From Stratiolaelaps scimitus (taxonomy: Eukaryota; Arthropoda; Arachnida; Mesostigmata; Laelapidae): a DNA stretch of 64,000 nt. Location of the stretch: positions 14,239,501 to 14,303,500 of the forward strand of contig JABWDB010000001.1 in NCBI GenBank assembly GCA_019614645.1. Reading direction: 5' to 3'. Below, in pieces: positions 1 through 12,190 of the stretch; the first letter of the stretch is position 1, and every line of letters starts with the position of its first letter. The notes beneath the pieces are model-generated. The model saw only the letters and a list, made by a program, of their open reading frames with translations, was not told the DNA's origin and made no database searches. Position numbers and translations under genes: made by a program.

Positions 1-540
1 GGACTGGTAGTGGCCTCGGCAGCGGCGGCGACGGCGGCAGCAGGACCGGGCGACTGGGCCACGGCCCATTAGTTGCAACCTTCGCCCGCTTCTCCCTTAT
101 TTATTAGCGGCCTCTAGCCCACCATCCGATCTCACCCCCGACCCCCTGCCCAGTCTCAGAGACCCAGAAAGGATTCGTCTTCGTGGCAAGACGATGGTTG
201 GTCGGTCCAGCCCACCGACCGACTGACCCGCCGGTCAGCCGTCTCCTTCGAGGCAGTGCGACTCAGCTCAACCCAACGGCTAGCTAGCTAGCTATCCACT
301 ATCGTCGCCACTCTTCTCAGGCGGCCAGCCCCCATCTTACGGAGTGGCAGTTCCTCGTAGAGGTGCTACCTAATCCTCCTAGCATCCAGCTTCAAGCAGG
401 CACGGACCGGGGGGGGGGCTAAGGCCTAGTCTGACACACCGGCACCGGACAACGCCAGTGAGGAAACAGCTTAGCAGGTCGCTGGCTGTCGTTCACCCTA
501 AAGCAAGTTCTTGTTGAAATCATAAGCGGCACCAACCACT
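1..540. other. GC-rich non-coding start of window
   Basis: The stretch is rich in GGC/GCA and CCGACC-type words and has no convincing open frame. It contains a short GCTA tetranucleotide run at 279-294 and a G run near 410-418. It could be the edge of a GC-rich 5'-UTR or promoter island lying to the left of the window. Confidence 0.4.
279..294. repeat. (GCTA)4 microsatellite
   Basis: Four perfect tandem copies of GCTA inside GC-rich DNA. Confidence 0.85.
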
Positions 541-2040
541 GTACACCAAACACATTGCCTTATGTCACATCGTTGTGAGAAAGATCACGGGAAACATATA
601 TTTAGACATATTTATATATATATATTTGTTTCCTCATGAAATGTTTGTTCGTTCAATGGCTATTCAAATACAAGTACAAAGGCTATTCATTGGCCAACTA
701 AATCTCTAATCCTTACTTTCATAGTAACGTAGTAGTAGTATTACCTTACCACATATGCTTCGTCATTTTTGGCACAACGCGGCCTCGAATTGCCATAGAT
801 AGTAACGACGACAAGCTGACGTAACCATGCATAGGTCATTTTTATACTAGTACTACTTTTACGACGACTGGTGGAACCTACATCAGGACTCGACATGGGA
901 CATTTGTGGAGGACACCACATGCAGTAGAAATGATTGCTTGGAAAGACGAAGCATGTGTCAGCTTTGCATACACATGAGCACACGTTAGTGATTACAACA
1001 TGCACTCACACGCATACACCAGATGCAAGTAGCATACGGGATACATCGACAACAATATCCAACCAAGAACCCGCAAGCCACACCTGTCGTGACCAAGACG
1101 TTTCAGCTTTTGTAGCTGGAATCAGTACTGCGGTTGTTGGACACCCACACGTGGTATTCTTGTCGTCATTAGCCTAGCTTGCTAGAGACAATCATTAGGT
1201 TAGATGCCTCTGTCAGCAATCTTGCTTGTTTAATTAGCGCGAGTTGCTTTGATGGCGACATGGTACGTGCAACAATGAAAATCATCATTATAGAACCACT
1301 TGCGATAATGCTCTAAAAGCCTCAATAGATTTTAATGCTGATAGGGTCGAGTTTTCAATGGTCACCATGCTTCGCTTCGTCCCCGGCATGCGGTAGCCAA
1401 CTACCAAGCACGCATAGACTTCATAAGTGATATATTGGGAACAAATCAACTTCCCGACCTAATTAAACGTTCAAAATTAAAATCAATAAATGCAATTAAT
1501 AAAACAATAAATAAAAATCATTGTGGCATAAACTGTCGAAGCATGCTACGCTTCATAAGCTACCCCCCCTCCCTTCGAGTATTCCAGCGGGGGCTCGCCT
1601 TGTCTTATATTTCCGTTATTTGCGTTTCCGCCCTGCACCGAGGCCTGAGCGCGCTTCATGGCACAACTGCCTATTCTGATTCGTCTTAATCCATATTCGA
1701 GTCTCATATAATATAGTTTGCCACTTACATCTCTTGACGCAATATGAAAACGTAGCAAACAACCAGCTCAAAAAGGAAAGTTACACAAACTAAAGAGCAA
1801 AGCGAGCTGAGTTAAACAAGTTGGCAAATCTCGCAGTAAAATGTCTATTATAGATTCATTCGATTCATACAATGGTGCATCCTGAAACACTTTCAATCAA
1901 CGAAGCCAACGCTTTCGACACAATCGGTCGCACTGGAAATATCCCCAACAACTACACTATTATACAACACTATATAATAACCAATAACACAGTATATTCC
2001 CCATACATACTCGCATATTGCCTTTTTCTGACAAGCTACA
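541..2040. other. AT-rich non-coding stretch
   Basis: Apart from short TA runs around 610-627, I see no coding, RNA or repeat signal. The open frames here are short and have no recognisable domain. Confidence 0.4.
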
Positions 2041-4140
2041 TTGTCTGAAACGTGACAGGGCGAGGCAGACGTTCGCTTTTCCTCAGGTCCTCTGACCAGC
2101 CTGTATTACACCTAACGCCAGATACGGCGGCTAACAGCAGCAGTAGACATCGTTGGCCCTCCGCGACCACCGCCGCCACCGTCGTCGTCGTCGTCGTCGT
2201 AGGGCAAATAAATACGTGTAGTCCATTAACAGCGCGTGCTTAACAAATCCATTAGTTCTCTGTCGGATGTATAGAACGGGACGTGTCTGCTAGCATACAT
2301 GGGCAGACGGCTCGCCAGCGGGGCAGCCGCTCGAACGAATGTACTCGGATGCCGTAGGTAGAGACACACACATACAGACATCCCTGTATGCGTCGACAGG
2401 CAAACGGACACTGAGTGACCTGGGACATTAGCACGTTAAAGAGGTGCATGATTCTGTGGACGGCGAAGCGCGAATAAACAATGAATCATTATATGATGGT
2501 TACATTTACACAATGGATGAAATTGGAGCGAAACCTACGCTCAGGAGTGGCTATTAAGAAGGCATCCATTCATCGCACTCATATATTACATCGAACTGTG
2601 AGGGATAGGTTTGAATGGTCCTGGATAGGATACAAATAAGAGCTGAAGAGGTCCGCTCCGTCGCAGCTAATGTCAATTGGTTTATTGGAACAACGCTATG
2701 CTGGCAGGTAAGGAAAGATATGTGATTTTTTGCTTGGGAGTTGGGAATATGTAGGAAGAATGTTTTTTTAATAATATAATTTATATACCGACGCAAAGCT
2801 GTGGCAGTGTCACGGATGCTGGAAGCTATTTCGTACCTATTACGTACGAAGCCTTACTGATCTAACCGAGTTAACAGCAGGCACAAAGCTGCATTGAGAG
2901 ACCATGACATATCGGTTAATACGCTGCCATTGAACAATATTTCTCCGCAAGAAGCTTCTCCACCCATGCTCATGGCGACTGCCTCTACGAGCCGGATATA
3001 GGTGCCGAGTTGATTCACGTCTTTGACAAACCGATTCGCAAGTTTGCAGAGTGCAGCTGAATACGTTAATCGCCATCGCAGAACTGCTGCACAACTATAC
3101 ACGTTTGTTTGACAATCACCCGGCGTTCAGAGGCGTTCACGTTGGATAAGAGAAATTCGTTCGTATAGAAAGAAATCAATGCGTCGTTTAATATTATCCG
3201 ACCGCCAACATTGCTACCGGGACGAATTTATACGTCAACGAACTCCATACGTCATCCTTGACTCGGAAGACTGAGGCTAAAGGAGAAAAAAAGCGGATTC
3301 CGTAGAGCGACTGTGGGCAACCTGCCGAACGAACATGTCGTAATCTCATCGCGTCGTTATCCGGCAGCAGCGTTAGTTACAATGAGGCTAAAGATTTTCG
3401 GGCTGACTCTCAGCCAACATTTGACGTCCACGGTACGGCTTTTGCTTCGTGAGTTAAAATAGAGCTTCAACTGCACTATTGATTGAATTATCATGGTTTC
3501 AGTGGTGCGCCCGCCGTCCCTAGCTGGCTCTTCAGATTGGCTGCGGCCTTTGTCATCACAACAACAATGGCGTTGTAACCGGCATGGTGCTAACAACGCC
3601 GCCACAATGGAGAGCAATTATATCAGTTGCCATAAGCACTGCAAGCGATTATATTGCTGATAGGCGGTTGTTATTGTTATTCGACGCTGCCACATGAGCT
3701 TTAAAGCAAATATCGCAAACGTTCACAAACGTTGACACGAGTGTGAGCAATATATATTCTAGGGAAGCGTCCGCAAGCATGGCATGGTCCGGGCTGTGTT
3801 AATGTTTGATACACTCGCTTAATGATTTAGGCACTACAGTTTCGGCATCTTGCGATACATATATAGTTGTTGTTTTTTTTGCTGTTGTTATTATTGTAGT
3901 AGTGGTAGTCGTAGCTGTACTTGCGCCTTGCGATTCGCTGTCCGTCTCATCATTGCGTGACAGCAGACATCGCAAGCCCCTAGTCCGTATCGTGTCGTCT
4001 CTCGAACGTGAAGCAGCTCCAATGTTGTTCCGTAATCTGTCGATCTTACATTCATAAGGTGCTGTGTGCGTGTGCGTATATACCTATCCTACTGGGACGT
4101 CTATGTGTAGACATCCTGCACTTGCAATAGGCCGGCCAGC
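2041..4140. other. Non-coding stretch with a GTC microsatellite
   Basis: Mixed-composition DNA. The one clear structure is the (GTC)n run at 2181-2200; a TTG/TAG-rich tract at 3865-3915 is low complexity. Small overlapping minus-strand frames at 2840-3102 resemble no family I know. Confidence 0.35.
2181..2200. repeat. (GTC)n microsatellite
   Basis: Six to seven tandem GTC units immediately after a CCGCCGCCACC tract. Confidence 0.9.
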
Positions 4141-4700
4141 CGCCGTGTCACTTGCAGACTCTTCGTACTGCTCCTGCTGCTGCTGCTGCTATCGCACTGT
4201 TGGTCTCCCTGTTGTTCACTCGCAGATGTCGTAATAGGGCCACCTCGGCCTTTCCTCCGCTACTGCCACGCTTGGGAGGACCGACCGAGGAGGCTCTAGT
4301 CTGCTGTACAGGGGGAGGAGACAGAGGTGATGTCGGCCTTGACTCCGCCTGTCTCCTCTGACTGCATCCACCATCGTTGCCTGACTTCTTCTCTATCCCT
4401 TTGTTCCGCCACCCCATCGTTCCCTTGTTGCTGCCGCTGCCGTTGTTGTTGTCGTCGTCTTGATCGCTGTTACTGTTGTGGCTGTTGCTGTCATATGAGT
4501 GTATATCATAGCCGTATCGCGTAGTTTCTCCTATTTCGGCCATCGTGGTCCGCCACTTCGGCACCTTAACAAGTGGCGGGCAGACCCACTGTGGCGGTGG
4601 TCATAAAATGAGGAGGCAGCGACGACAACGATGGAGCAACAACGCCTGCTGACAGCATATTGGCGCCCTGTCCGCTAATATATACCTGATGCTGCTGCCT
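4141..4700. other. CTG-rich island, possible exon or UTR
   Basis: A CTG run at 4174-4190 is followed by many TTG/CTG words. On the minus strand an ATG-initiated frame of 138 codons (4148-4564) reads through it. That protein would be Ser/Asn/Asp/Gly-rich in its first half and end in an alanine run encoded by the repeat. This could be a low-complexity coding exon, but the repeat alone can produce such a frame and I recognise no domain. Confidence 0.2.
4174..4190. repeat. (CTG)n microsatellite
   Basis: Five or more tandem CTG units, the first of many CTG/CAG tracts in the window. Confidence 0.9.
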
Positions 4701-6190
4701 TCGTGGCGCGCTTTGTTCGGTTCTATCTGCAACGAGTGAACAGGGGGAACGAACGAGTCTTCTTCACATTGGTCGGAGCAAGCGTCGGTGCGTCAATGGC
4801 CATATAATAGCAAAGGCCCAATATACTCAAAGTTCAGCGAGCTGCGAATTGGCCTGAACTGGCAATTTAACCGATGGTTGACGTTTGTGGTTCTCGATCG
4901 ATGCTGCTCGTCTTGTTCTTTTGTTATTGATCAACTCTCTGCTTGCTCTAGGTATACGCCGAATACGTGAATTGGTCAACACACGAGTGTCTGCCCTTGG
5001 AAAAGTATCGCTTTGGATTAGGTAGCCCTGGACACAAATGCCGCGTTCCAAATGGCATAAATATACCGTATCTCATCTATTACGCAAAGAACTCTGAATG
5101 GAGCAGGCAGTTAGCAGCCATAGGTCCGAGACGCAGAAAATTACACTAGAAGCTTATTAGTTTCATTCACCACTACTACGTACCAAGCTCCCATGGGCTC
5201 CAATGGCCCAGATGTCATGGTGTCCATAATGAACGTTTGGTTTAAAATTGAAGCGATTTTTAGAAAAATCTTACTGGAGTAGAGGATTCCGACGACAGAG
5301 AAATTCTCCTTACTATAAAAAGGTGAGGCAAATACGCATATCACTCAGGTGTACGTTCACCAGGGCAGGGCAGTCTCCCAAATCGACAAATACACTTTCC
5401 TCTTATAAATACAACACCCCTTCTGAAACTAGCCGAATTGCTTCTGGTGATGCTTGTCAATCTCTGCAAGTTTGCATGAGTTGAGAGCCCGTCGTCAAAG
5501 GCTTAAAAGAGGTTAGTGTTAACTTATTTGTGTGCCCACATCAAATATGTGCATACATTGTTTGAAAATGTTCAAATATTATCTACATAGACAACTTGTC
5601 AACGGGGGTTCATTTTGCTAGAGGGTGCTTTCTCATCGACGTTGACAGCCCTGTCGACTTACTGAGCCGGTAGCTAGGAGAAGGCGAGGAATCGCGTATA
5701 GCCCGTTTAGTGGTGACACGACGTTCGGCCTAGCCTTCCCTGAGGTATCCCCCTCTAGCTACGCATCCGCCCATGGTGACGTCCTCGTCTCACTCTCTCC
5801 ACAGTGAAAGCGATCATATTGTCGTTATTCCCATCATTATTTCTGCCCTTATCCGCCTGTGGCCCCCCGATGCCCCAAAATTCGTCCCGACACCGCAGAA
5901 CATCCGTTCTGTACGTTCCTCTATGAGCTCAACGATGAGTCTCGACTTTCGACAGCAACGTGCACTGTTTCTCCTAGCGTAGCTGGCTTACTAGCTGTGC
6001 TGAGCTAAACTGCCATTCGGCGTTAGTAGTTTCTATGCACCGATCTAACCAGAGTGGGCCGGCCGGAGACAGCAGCCGGCTGGCGCATCGGAGGCCGAGA
6101 ATAGCAAAAAAAAAATAACAACCATCGCTGGAACTGGCTTTGGCTCCTCGGTTCTGATGGCGAACTGACCCGTGCTTCAGAGGGTGCTGG
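4701..6190. other. Non-coding stretch
   Basis: No domain, RNA or repeat signal seen. A donor-like AAAAAG/GTGAGG occurs at 5321 and an AGAG/GTTAGT at 5513, but no adjacent frame looks coding, so I do not call an exon. Confidence 0.35.
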
Positions 6191-6239
6191 CAACACATGT
6201 TGCCTTATGAAGTTTGGCTTCGGGCGGTAAAGGCAGAGG

Positions 6240-6240
6240 G

Positions 6241-6275
<35 letters not shown>
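6240..6275. repeat. Compound (GT)n(GA)n microsatellite
   Basis: About eight GT units run directly into about eleven GA units without interruption. Confidence 0.92.
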
Positions 6276-6422
6276 GAAAAACGAGAGCCAGAATGAGAAA
6301 GAACGAGAGACAAAGGGCAGAGGGGTGTGCGGAAAAGCGGGGCTCGCGCGGAGATCGCAGTGGATAAAGACGACGATGTCGACGAGGTCTGCGAGCTGGC
6401 GCTGAAAAAAAGAGCTATCTCG

Positions 6423-6448
6423 GGAGAGAGAGAGAGAGTGAGAGAGAA
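6423..6448. repeat. (GA)n microsatellite
   Basis: GA tract with a single GTGA interruption, about 150 bp downstream of the compound tract. GA tracts can bind GAGA-type factors in arthropods, but no function can be shown here. Confidence 0.85.
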
Positions 6449-7320
6449 AGATCTAGTATAAGTGCCAAGGAGAGAGGGTCCCGTGTGTATGTGTGACCGG
6501 GTGAGCGAAAATGATGGCGAACGAGAGGGCCACTTATTGTCCTTATTTTTAGCGAAACCATTCCCTTGGCAGTTGCAGGAGGAAAACTGTAGTGGCTAAA
6601 CTGCCTGCGCCACCGACGGCGCCATCATCGCTACCACTGTTAGCGCTACTTGAAGGATGCGGCCGCTCGATGGTGGACGAAATCAACCAGCGTTAGAGGC
6701 GGAAAGGCAGTGCCGAACGAGAGCGGCAGGAAAGGCACAGGGCTCCCCCGTCACCAGAGTGAAGCTTCGGACACAGAGTGGTCCCGAAGTCGGGATTATC
6801 AGTTCTTCTCCGTTTCACTGTGTCCCGCCCGCACTTGTCACCCGATGAGGCTTCGAGAAGGACAGCCGGACACCAGGGCGAAGAGGGAGATGAGAGAGAA
6901 ACGAAACTACGCCAAGGCCGAGTCAACGATGAGACCAGGGCGTGGTCATCTACAGCGCCACCGCCTCGGTTCTCGACCCCGTCGACGTCGTAGAGCGAAC
7001 GGAGGATTTGGGAAAAGGGGGGGCCACTCTTCTCGACTTCTTCCTGCTTCGTCTTCGGGAAGTTGTCCTCGATCCACGGGAATGTGTTGAGCTTTTTAGC
7101 TCGTGTACAAATCCCGTTGCTTGCGATGAACGCTTATTTTTGCCGCGCAGCACGACTGTGGCAAGCACCAGCCAACTGGCTGTTGCACGAACGAACGCCC
7201 GAATGAGGTGCGGCTTGATGTTCAAGGAAAGGCTTGCGCCTTGTTGTGTCAAGTTGACTCGATAACATCGAACCGGAAGTATCAAGTGGGCATTTAGGCT
7301 ATGCTCAATGGAACGATAAC

Positions 7321-7990
7321 GATGTACGGGCAACAACTCTCGGGTTTGCAGAATCCCTTTGACGTTCTACCTTGAAGCGTGGAACGATCTGCAAGCGCTT
7401 TTCGCACTAATGCACGCGAGTAGCGCGTGGATCATTTCCTTCTATGGAGGCATGGTTGAAAGCATTTTTCGTGCATCCCATTAATAATATACAAGTTTGA
7501 TGCACAAGATAGGGGTTGTTTTAATTTCTGTCGCAAATGGGACACTCATATGTAATTCCTAAAAAAATATATTGTAGTTCGCTCTGGTCTCTTAGCTTAT
7601 TTCCTTAGCGCGTCATATTTTGGAAATTTATAACGGGAGTAAAACGATATCCTTTCCCTATCCCAGAAGGGCTTGGCATTTTCGAGTCATCTATTCAAGC
7701 AATGTATTGAGGATCATTTCATAATAAATATTATCCGGTTCACAAAAGACAGATTTCCAATGTGCATGCCACTGGGCATGATCTACGCCAGACGACGATC
7801 TACGTTGCGTACATTAAAAAAGTGTGAGGGACGGAATCCTTGTGGTCGCACCTATACTATTATCTATGCTACCTGCTAGACTGACAGTACAGCAAACAGA
7901 TCGCTTGTAACAGGACAGTAGATGTTCCATAGCGGTCATGTCGGATGCATACTACTGGCCTTGGTAGTCGGATCGAAAAGTCAATCTCTA
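7321..7990. other. AT-rich non-coding stretch
   Basis: No coding or repeat signal seen. The open frames are short and lack any recognisable domain. Confidence 0.35.
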
Positions 7991-8485
7991 GAATGTCGTC
8001 GCGTGCTTTAAGGCTGGTTGGAGGGGGTTTGACGGTAGCGGCGGCAGCGGGAGAGCTGGGCACACCGAGTGGTAAGCGCAGGCGGCTGCCGGTTTGGCCT
8101 GTGCTCCGCATGGGGGCCGGCGCCGTTGGTTGTAGTGTGGGGTGGGGGTGCCCGCAAACCAATGTTGGCTGACCTCGAGTCTTTGAGACGCCAGCAACGC
8201 GGCCTACAGTAGTCGGCCAGTCAGCCATCCGATCGTTGCTCTATGCACCACTGGCTTCTAGTGCGATGAACAGAGTCCTTCCGTTGTCCTGCCCCAGCCC
8301 CGCCTCCCACCGCGCTCCGACCCATCGGGGGCAAGTCAACGTTGAGTTGGAACGCAGTGAGCGTACGGCTGGCCCCTCTCGAGACCGAAGACAGTCAGTC
8401 GTTCAGTTCCTTTATCCGACACGCAATGCAATATGCCTCAGAGACTTCAGTGGTCCTCTCTTTCTCTGTCGTTCTCGCCTCCTTT

Positions 8486-8504
8486 TCTCTCTCTCTCTCT
8501 CTCT
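8486..8504. repeat. (CT)n microsatellite
   Basis: About nine tandem CT units after a TTTT run. Confidence 0.9.
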
Positions 8505-8888
8505 GTCGCTCCCTCTGAACGACCAGCGTTTCAAGTTGGAGCCAAGGCTTGGAAGCAAGCTCAAGTCGCAGCCCCTTACAAGTCTCCCGGCGCTGTTTCC
8601 CCGTAGACAGCGCAACTGCGCGCTTCCTATTCCCTGTGCTTTGCCGTTGCATGGACCGTCCGCAGGGTCGCGGAGCTCCGGGAGGGCTAACATGGCACCA
8701 GAGGGAGACATGACTCCAAAGCTGAATTCGCGTTTTCAGTAGCGCGCGAGCGGACAGACAGGCGAAGAGAGAGACTCATGCACAGACAAAACTCGACGCG
8801 CCGTTCGTCGCAAACTCGTTTCGCGTACGACCTCGTCGTTCTAGTGGGCGCTAGTTGCAGTAGTATACTACGAGAGGATGGAGGGCTG

Positions 8889-8943
8889 TCAGTTACTCAG
8901 TAGCCAGCGACGATACCAAGAGTCAGTCGTCAATTCCTCAGTC
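8889..8943 (+). promoter_or_regulatory. Cluster of TCAGT initiator-like motifs
   Basis: Four TCAGT-type motifs lie within 55 bp: TCAGTT at 8889, TCAGTA at 8897, TCAGTC at 8923 and TCAGTC at 8938. Two more lie at 8395 and 8403. The arthropod initiator consensus is close to TCAKTY, so this could be a dispersed start site. A DPE-like GGACC follows the last motif, one base off the ideal spacing. No TATA box is evident. This is inference from motif density only. Confidence 0.25.
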
Positions 8944-9290
8944 ACTCTGTAAAAGGGTCGACTTTGCGGACCTGCAGTTTTTGAACGAGATCCCATTGGT
9001 GGGCCCATACCGGATGTCATCACAACACGCCCCTCCTTTCGGCAGCAGCAGCAGCGGCCTGTTGAGGGCGTGGAACCGGCATGGGCACACATAACGGTAA
9101 AAATCTTTGCGGGTCTGTACTACTTTTTATCCCTGGTTGTTCAGTGGCACATTTCACTGGCCATGGACACCAGAACAGTAACGAATGTAGACTATCGAGG
9201 CACATTGTTTGACAGCCACAGCGGCGGCACATTTGGCTACATTTCATCGTCTGCGAGCCACGACGCTCGTGGATAACTTGATGTTCGCGT

Positions 9291-9895
9291 GCGATGGCTG
9301 CATATCGTCACGGCTGATGCAGGCTGTGCTTCCTCTACACCGCCGAAACCCAACCGTGGTCGGATAAAAATTTAGCGACTTCCTGTCGCGAAGAAATTTC
9401 CTCCATTTGGCATCATTTCCGTTTACCCGCTGAAACCAAACGATACTGTTGTCTACGTCGCTTCATCGAGCTTCTTGACACGTATGCGCAAGACATTACT
9501 ATCACAGGGGCGGGTTTGTACCTATATTGTCCATTTTGGAAATACAACATTAGTAACGAGCCGCAATCTTCTTGCCACAAGATCCCTACTATAGTCAATT
9601 TTATTATTCCTGTATTTTCGCATGCTGCTTTCCTAGCCCACGTCGTTCCTTGCGCCACGCTCTCCGCGCCGTTGCGTATCGATCGGAGTAGTTCTAGTCT
9701 GTTTGCTGTCTGCTTTTCTTCAATCCTCGTTACTATCGCGCGTCCGGCTACCGACAGTCTCAAAGGGAGCGTAAAGCCGAAGGAAACAGAAATAAACGAT
9801 ATTCCAGGGTTTATACTGGCAGAATGCATGTAGTGGAATAGAGGATCCACGACGACTCAATCACCGTACGCTGTGGGTCGATCGTCGCGTCGTGG
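9291..9895. other. Stretch with a 145-codon minus-strand frame
   Basis: A minus-strand ATG frame (9413-9850) of 145 codons occupies most of this stretch in moderately AT-rich DNA, where such length is less expected than in the GC islands. The predicted product has a basic C-terminus and no domain I recognise, and I see no matching splice sites. A plus-strand frame of 105 codons overlaps it, which weakens the case for coding. Confidence 0.15.
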
Positions 9896-11690
9896 ATGTC
9901 TTCTTTACTCTCGGTCTGTCAGTCATCGTCTTCGCCCAACTCTGAGATTCGTTCGACCCAGCATCCATATTTAAGGAAAACACTTCTCCCTTTTATTTTC
10001 ATTTCGGCCCGGGGTTCCCATAGCGTCCCCACAACTTTTCTTTCCCTACACCCCACATACGTCGTCTCCCATTCGCTCAGCACGCCCCACAACGTCGGGC
10101 GTCGGACGTCGAGACAATAGACTAAACGAACATTAGGGAAAAGAACCCCAAAAACCCCGAAGCCCCTCAACCCATACCGTGGTGCTGGCCAGCTGGCCAC
10201 CCTTGCCCGCCTCCCGATGGCCGTTCGACTTTGCATCCGCCTCCAGCCTCCGCTCCCGGATCACGGCTGCCTCTTCCCGCCTCCAAACGTTTGAGCGGGG
10301 CAAGACCGACGGAAGCGAACAACCACCACTGCCGTTTCTGTTACCCTTCCGCTGAACGCCACCGTCACGAGCTGACTAAATCCTGAAGTCGGTTCGACTG
10401 TCGGCCACCTCCACTGCCACCGATGCCGCGTACAGCTTTGCTGGCCCATCGTCCTCCTCCTCCTCCTCCTCCTCCTCCTTCACTTTGACATTTCACGCAC
10501 AAATAGGCAACGCAACCCCCGCGGCCGTGCCATCGCTATCCCTCAGAGCTGTTCTGCGCATTGGCTTGGTACAACCCGTTCTGTTGCCGTGCCATTCTGC
10601 ATTCGTATGTGGTGGGCCGAGCAGCGAAACAGCGGGAAGGGAGAGAGGGGAGGGGGTCGAATACTCACGGCGACTTCACTCTTCGTTTGGTTGTCTACTT
10701 CGCCGCTTTGCTCAATTCGTTCGTTTCACCGTAGAGATTCTCGATTTGCCCTCGCCTCTGTCCATGTCGTCGTTTACGTCATCATAGTCGTTGTCGCCGT
10801 CGAGGAAGTTTCCGGTGTGACGTCATTTCCTTTACCTCCGTTATGGCTGTACGCCTTCGCGGCCACTATGGCCCAATGGTGCGTGTATGAGCGAACCACG
10901 AGGGCATACGCTGCTCCTGCAGAGATCACTACGGCGTGAGGCGATTCGAGCCGCGGCTTGGTGTCTACAATCGGCAGCGAGCACTCGTGTCTGTTGGTTG
11001 TCTTGCTGCTTCTGCTGCTGCTATTGCTGCCCGCCAATGTAGGTGCTGCTCGTTGGCGGTCGATTTTGGTTAGCTACAATACATAGCAGCCACACACGCT
11101 GCTAGAGCGCGCTGAGCAGAGTTTAGGGTCTGGGGAATGCAAATTGTATTCACTCAGTTTCTCTCAATGTTTCCCTTTAGCGCTCTATCGCAATTTCTCC
11201 CTCGCTTTCCGCTTTTCCCCGGTCTTGCTTTTATCCGTTGCGGCCACTCCCTAGAGCAAGCAGCTAACCGAAGCAATGCAGCGGTGTGCCAGGCCAGCCG
11301 GTTTTCCCCATCGAGCCGGCTCGGCAGGGATCAGGGCCGGGTTAGGCAGCGAGATAGGAATAAAAGGACAGGGCCACAGCGAGAAGGCCGCCAACCTGTG
11401 GGTAGACAGGCCTATCTCTACCAGGAGCGAGCTGCTGGTAGAAGGTAGTAGGATGAGATCACGACACTTGCCCATTACGTCAATTGCAGCAGCAGCCGCC
11501 GCCGCGTCCACAGCAACAACACTAACAACATCAGAGAAGAAGCCGCGGCCACGTCAAGAACAGCAAAAGCGACATACAGGGAAAAGCATCACGGTGAACG
11601 CAGCGGGCGGAACAACTGCCTCTGTTTGTACCCGTGGTGTTTTCCCTTTTTGCGAACAACATTATGTGGAATGAAAGTATAGCAACGGCA
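9896..11690. other. GC-rich island with a CCT tract
   Basis: C- and G-rich DNA with a long CCT run at 10452-10480 and scattered CTG words at 10995-11030. Frames of 100-130 codons occur on both strands. Nothing identifies a protein family; the composition fits a promoter/5'-UTR. Confidence 0.3.
10452..10480. repeat. (CCT)n microsatellite
   Basis: About nine tandem CCT units, pyrimidine-pure on this strand. Confidence 0.92.
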
Positions 11691-11697
11691 ATGGCTC

Positions 11698-11720
11698 TAT
11701 TATATATATATATATATATA
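11698..11720. repeat. (TA)n microsatellite
   Basis: About eleven uninterrupted TA units marking the return to AT-rich DNA. Confidence 0.92.
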
Positions 11721-12024
11721 GTAGTGTCTATGCTGTGTGTTGTGATACAGTGATTGTTCCTGCGGCCTCGATTGACGACTTGACACAATTGTGTGAGCTA
11801 CTATACCAACCGTATGTGATCTCTTCCCTCGTCGTTGATGTACTGTGTTGTACGATAACACCTCGTTCTTTGTGACAAAACAACAGACAGGGCGGTGCGA
11901 TTGAGTTAAGCGAACACTTTGTACATGAACGCTCTTCATGAGGGCGATATAGGAAAATGACTCGATTGCACTAATAGAATGAGATAACCGATTAAATGTG
12001 TGCGGGCACACTTGCTCAGTTCGA

Positions 12025-12073
<49 letters not shown>

Positions 12074-12074
12074 C
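12025..12074. repeat. (TA)n microsatellite
   Basis: A TA run of about 38 bp followed by GTATATATATAC; one of nine long TA tracts in the window. Confidence 0.92.
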
Positions 12075-12190
12075 GTACATAAGTATGGCCATGTTTATCG
12101 ACAACGCATCTCGATCCGACGTTTTCGTATACGAACTCGTTAATACATTACTCTTCCGTTGAGTCTATCTAGTAGCTGAATCTTGTATCT

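Larger units (their letters stand above)
6191..7320. other. GC-rich island with GT and GA tracts
   Basis: A purine-rich, GC-rich island holding a compound GT/GA microsatellite, a second GA tract and several overlapping frames on both strands (up to 146 codons, 6650-7090). Overlapping frames of similar length on both strands point to composition rather than coding. Promoter or 5'-UTR sequence is the likeliest reading. Confidence 0.3.
7991..9290. other. GC-rich island, candidate promoter and 5'-UTR
   Basis: GC-rich DNA containing a CT microsatellite (8486-8504), two groups of TCAGT initiator-like motifs and overlapping frames on both strands, including 168 codons at 8236-8742 that run through the CT tract. 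I read it as a promoter/5'-UTR island rather than coding sequence. Confidence 0.3.

Noticed and set aside
8236..8742. 168-codon plus-strand frame
   Set aside because: It runs through the CT microsatellite and lies in a promoter-like island; the peptide has a Ser/Leu repeat and no domain.
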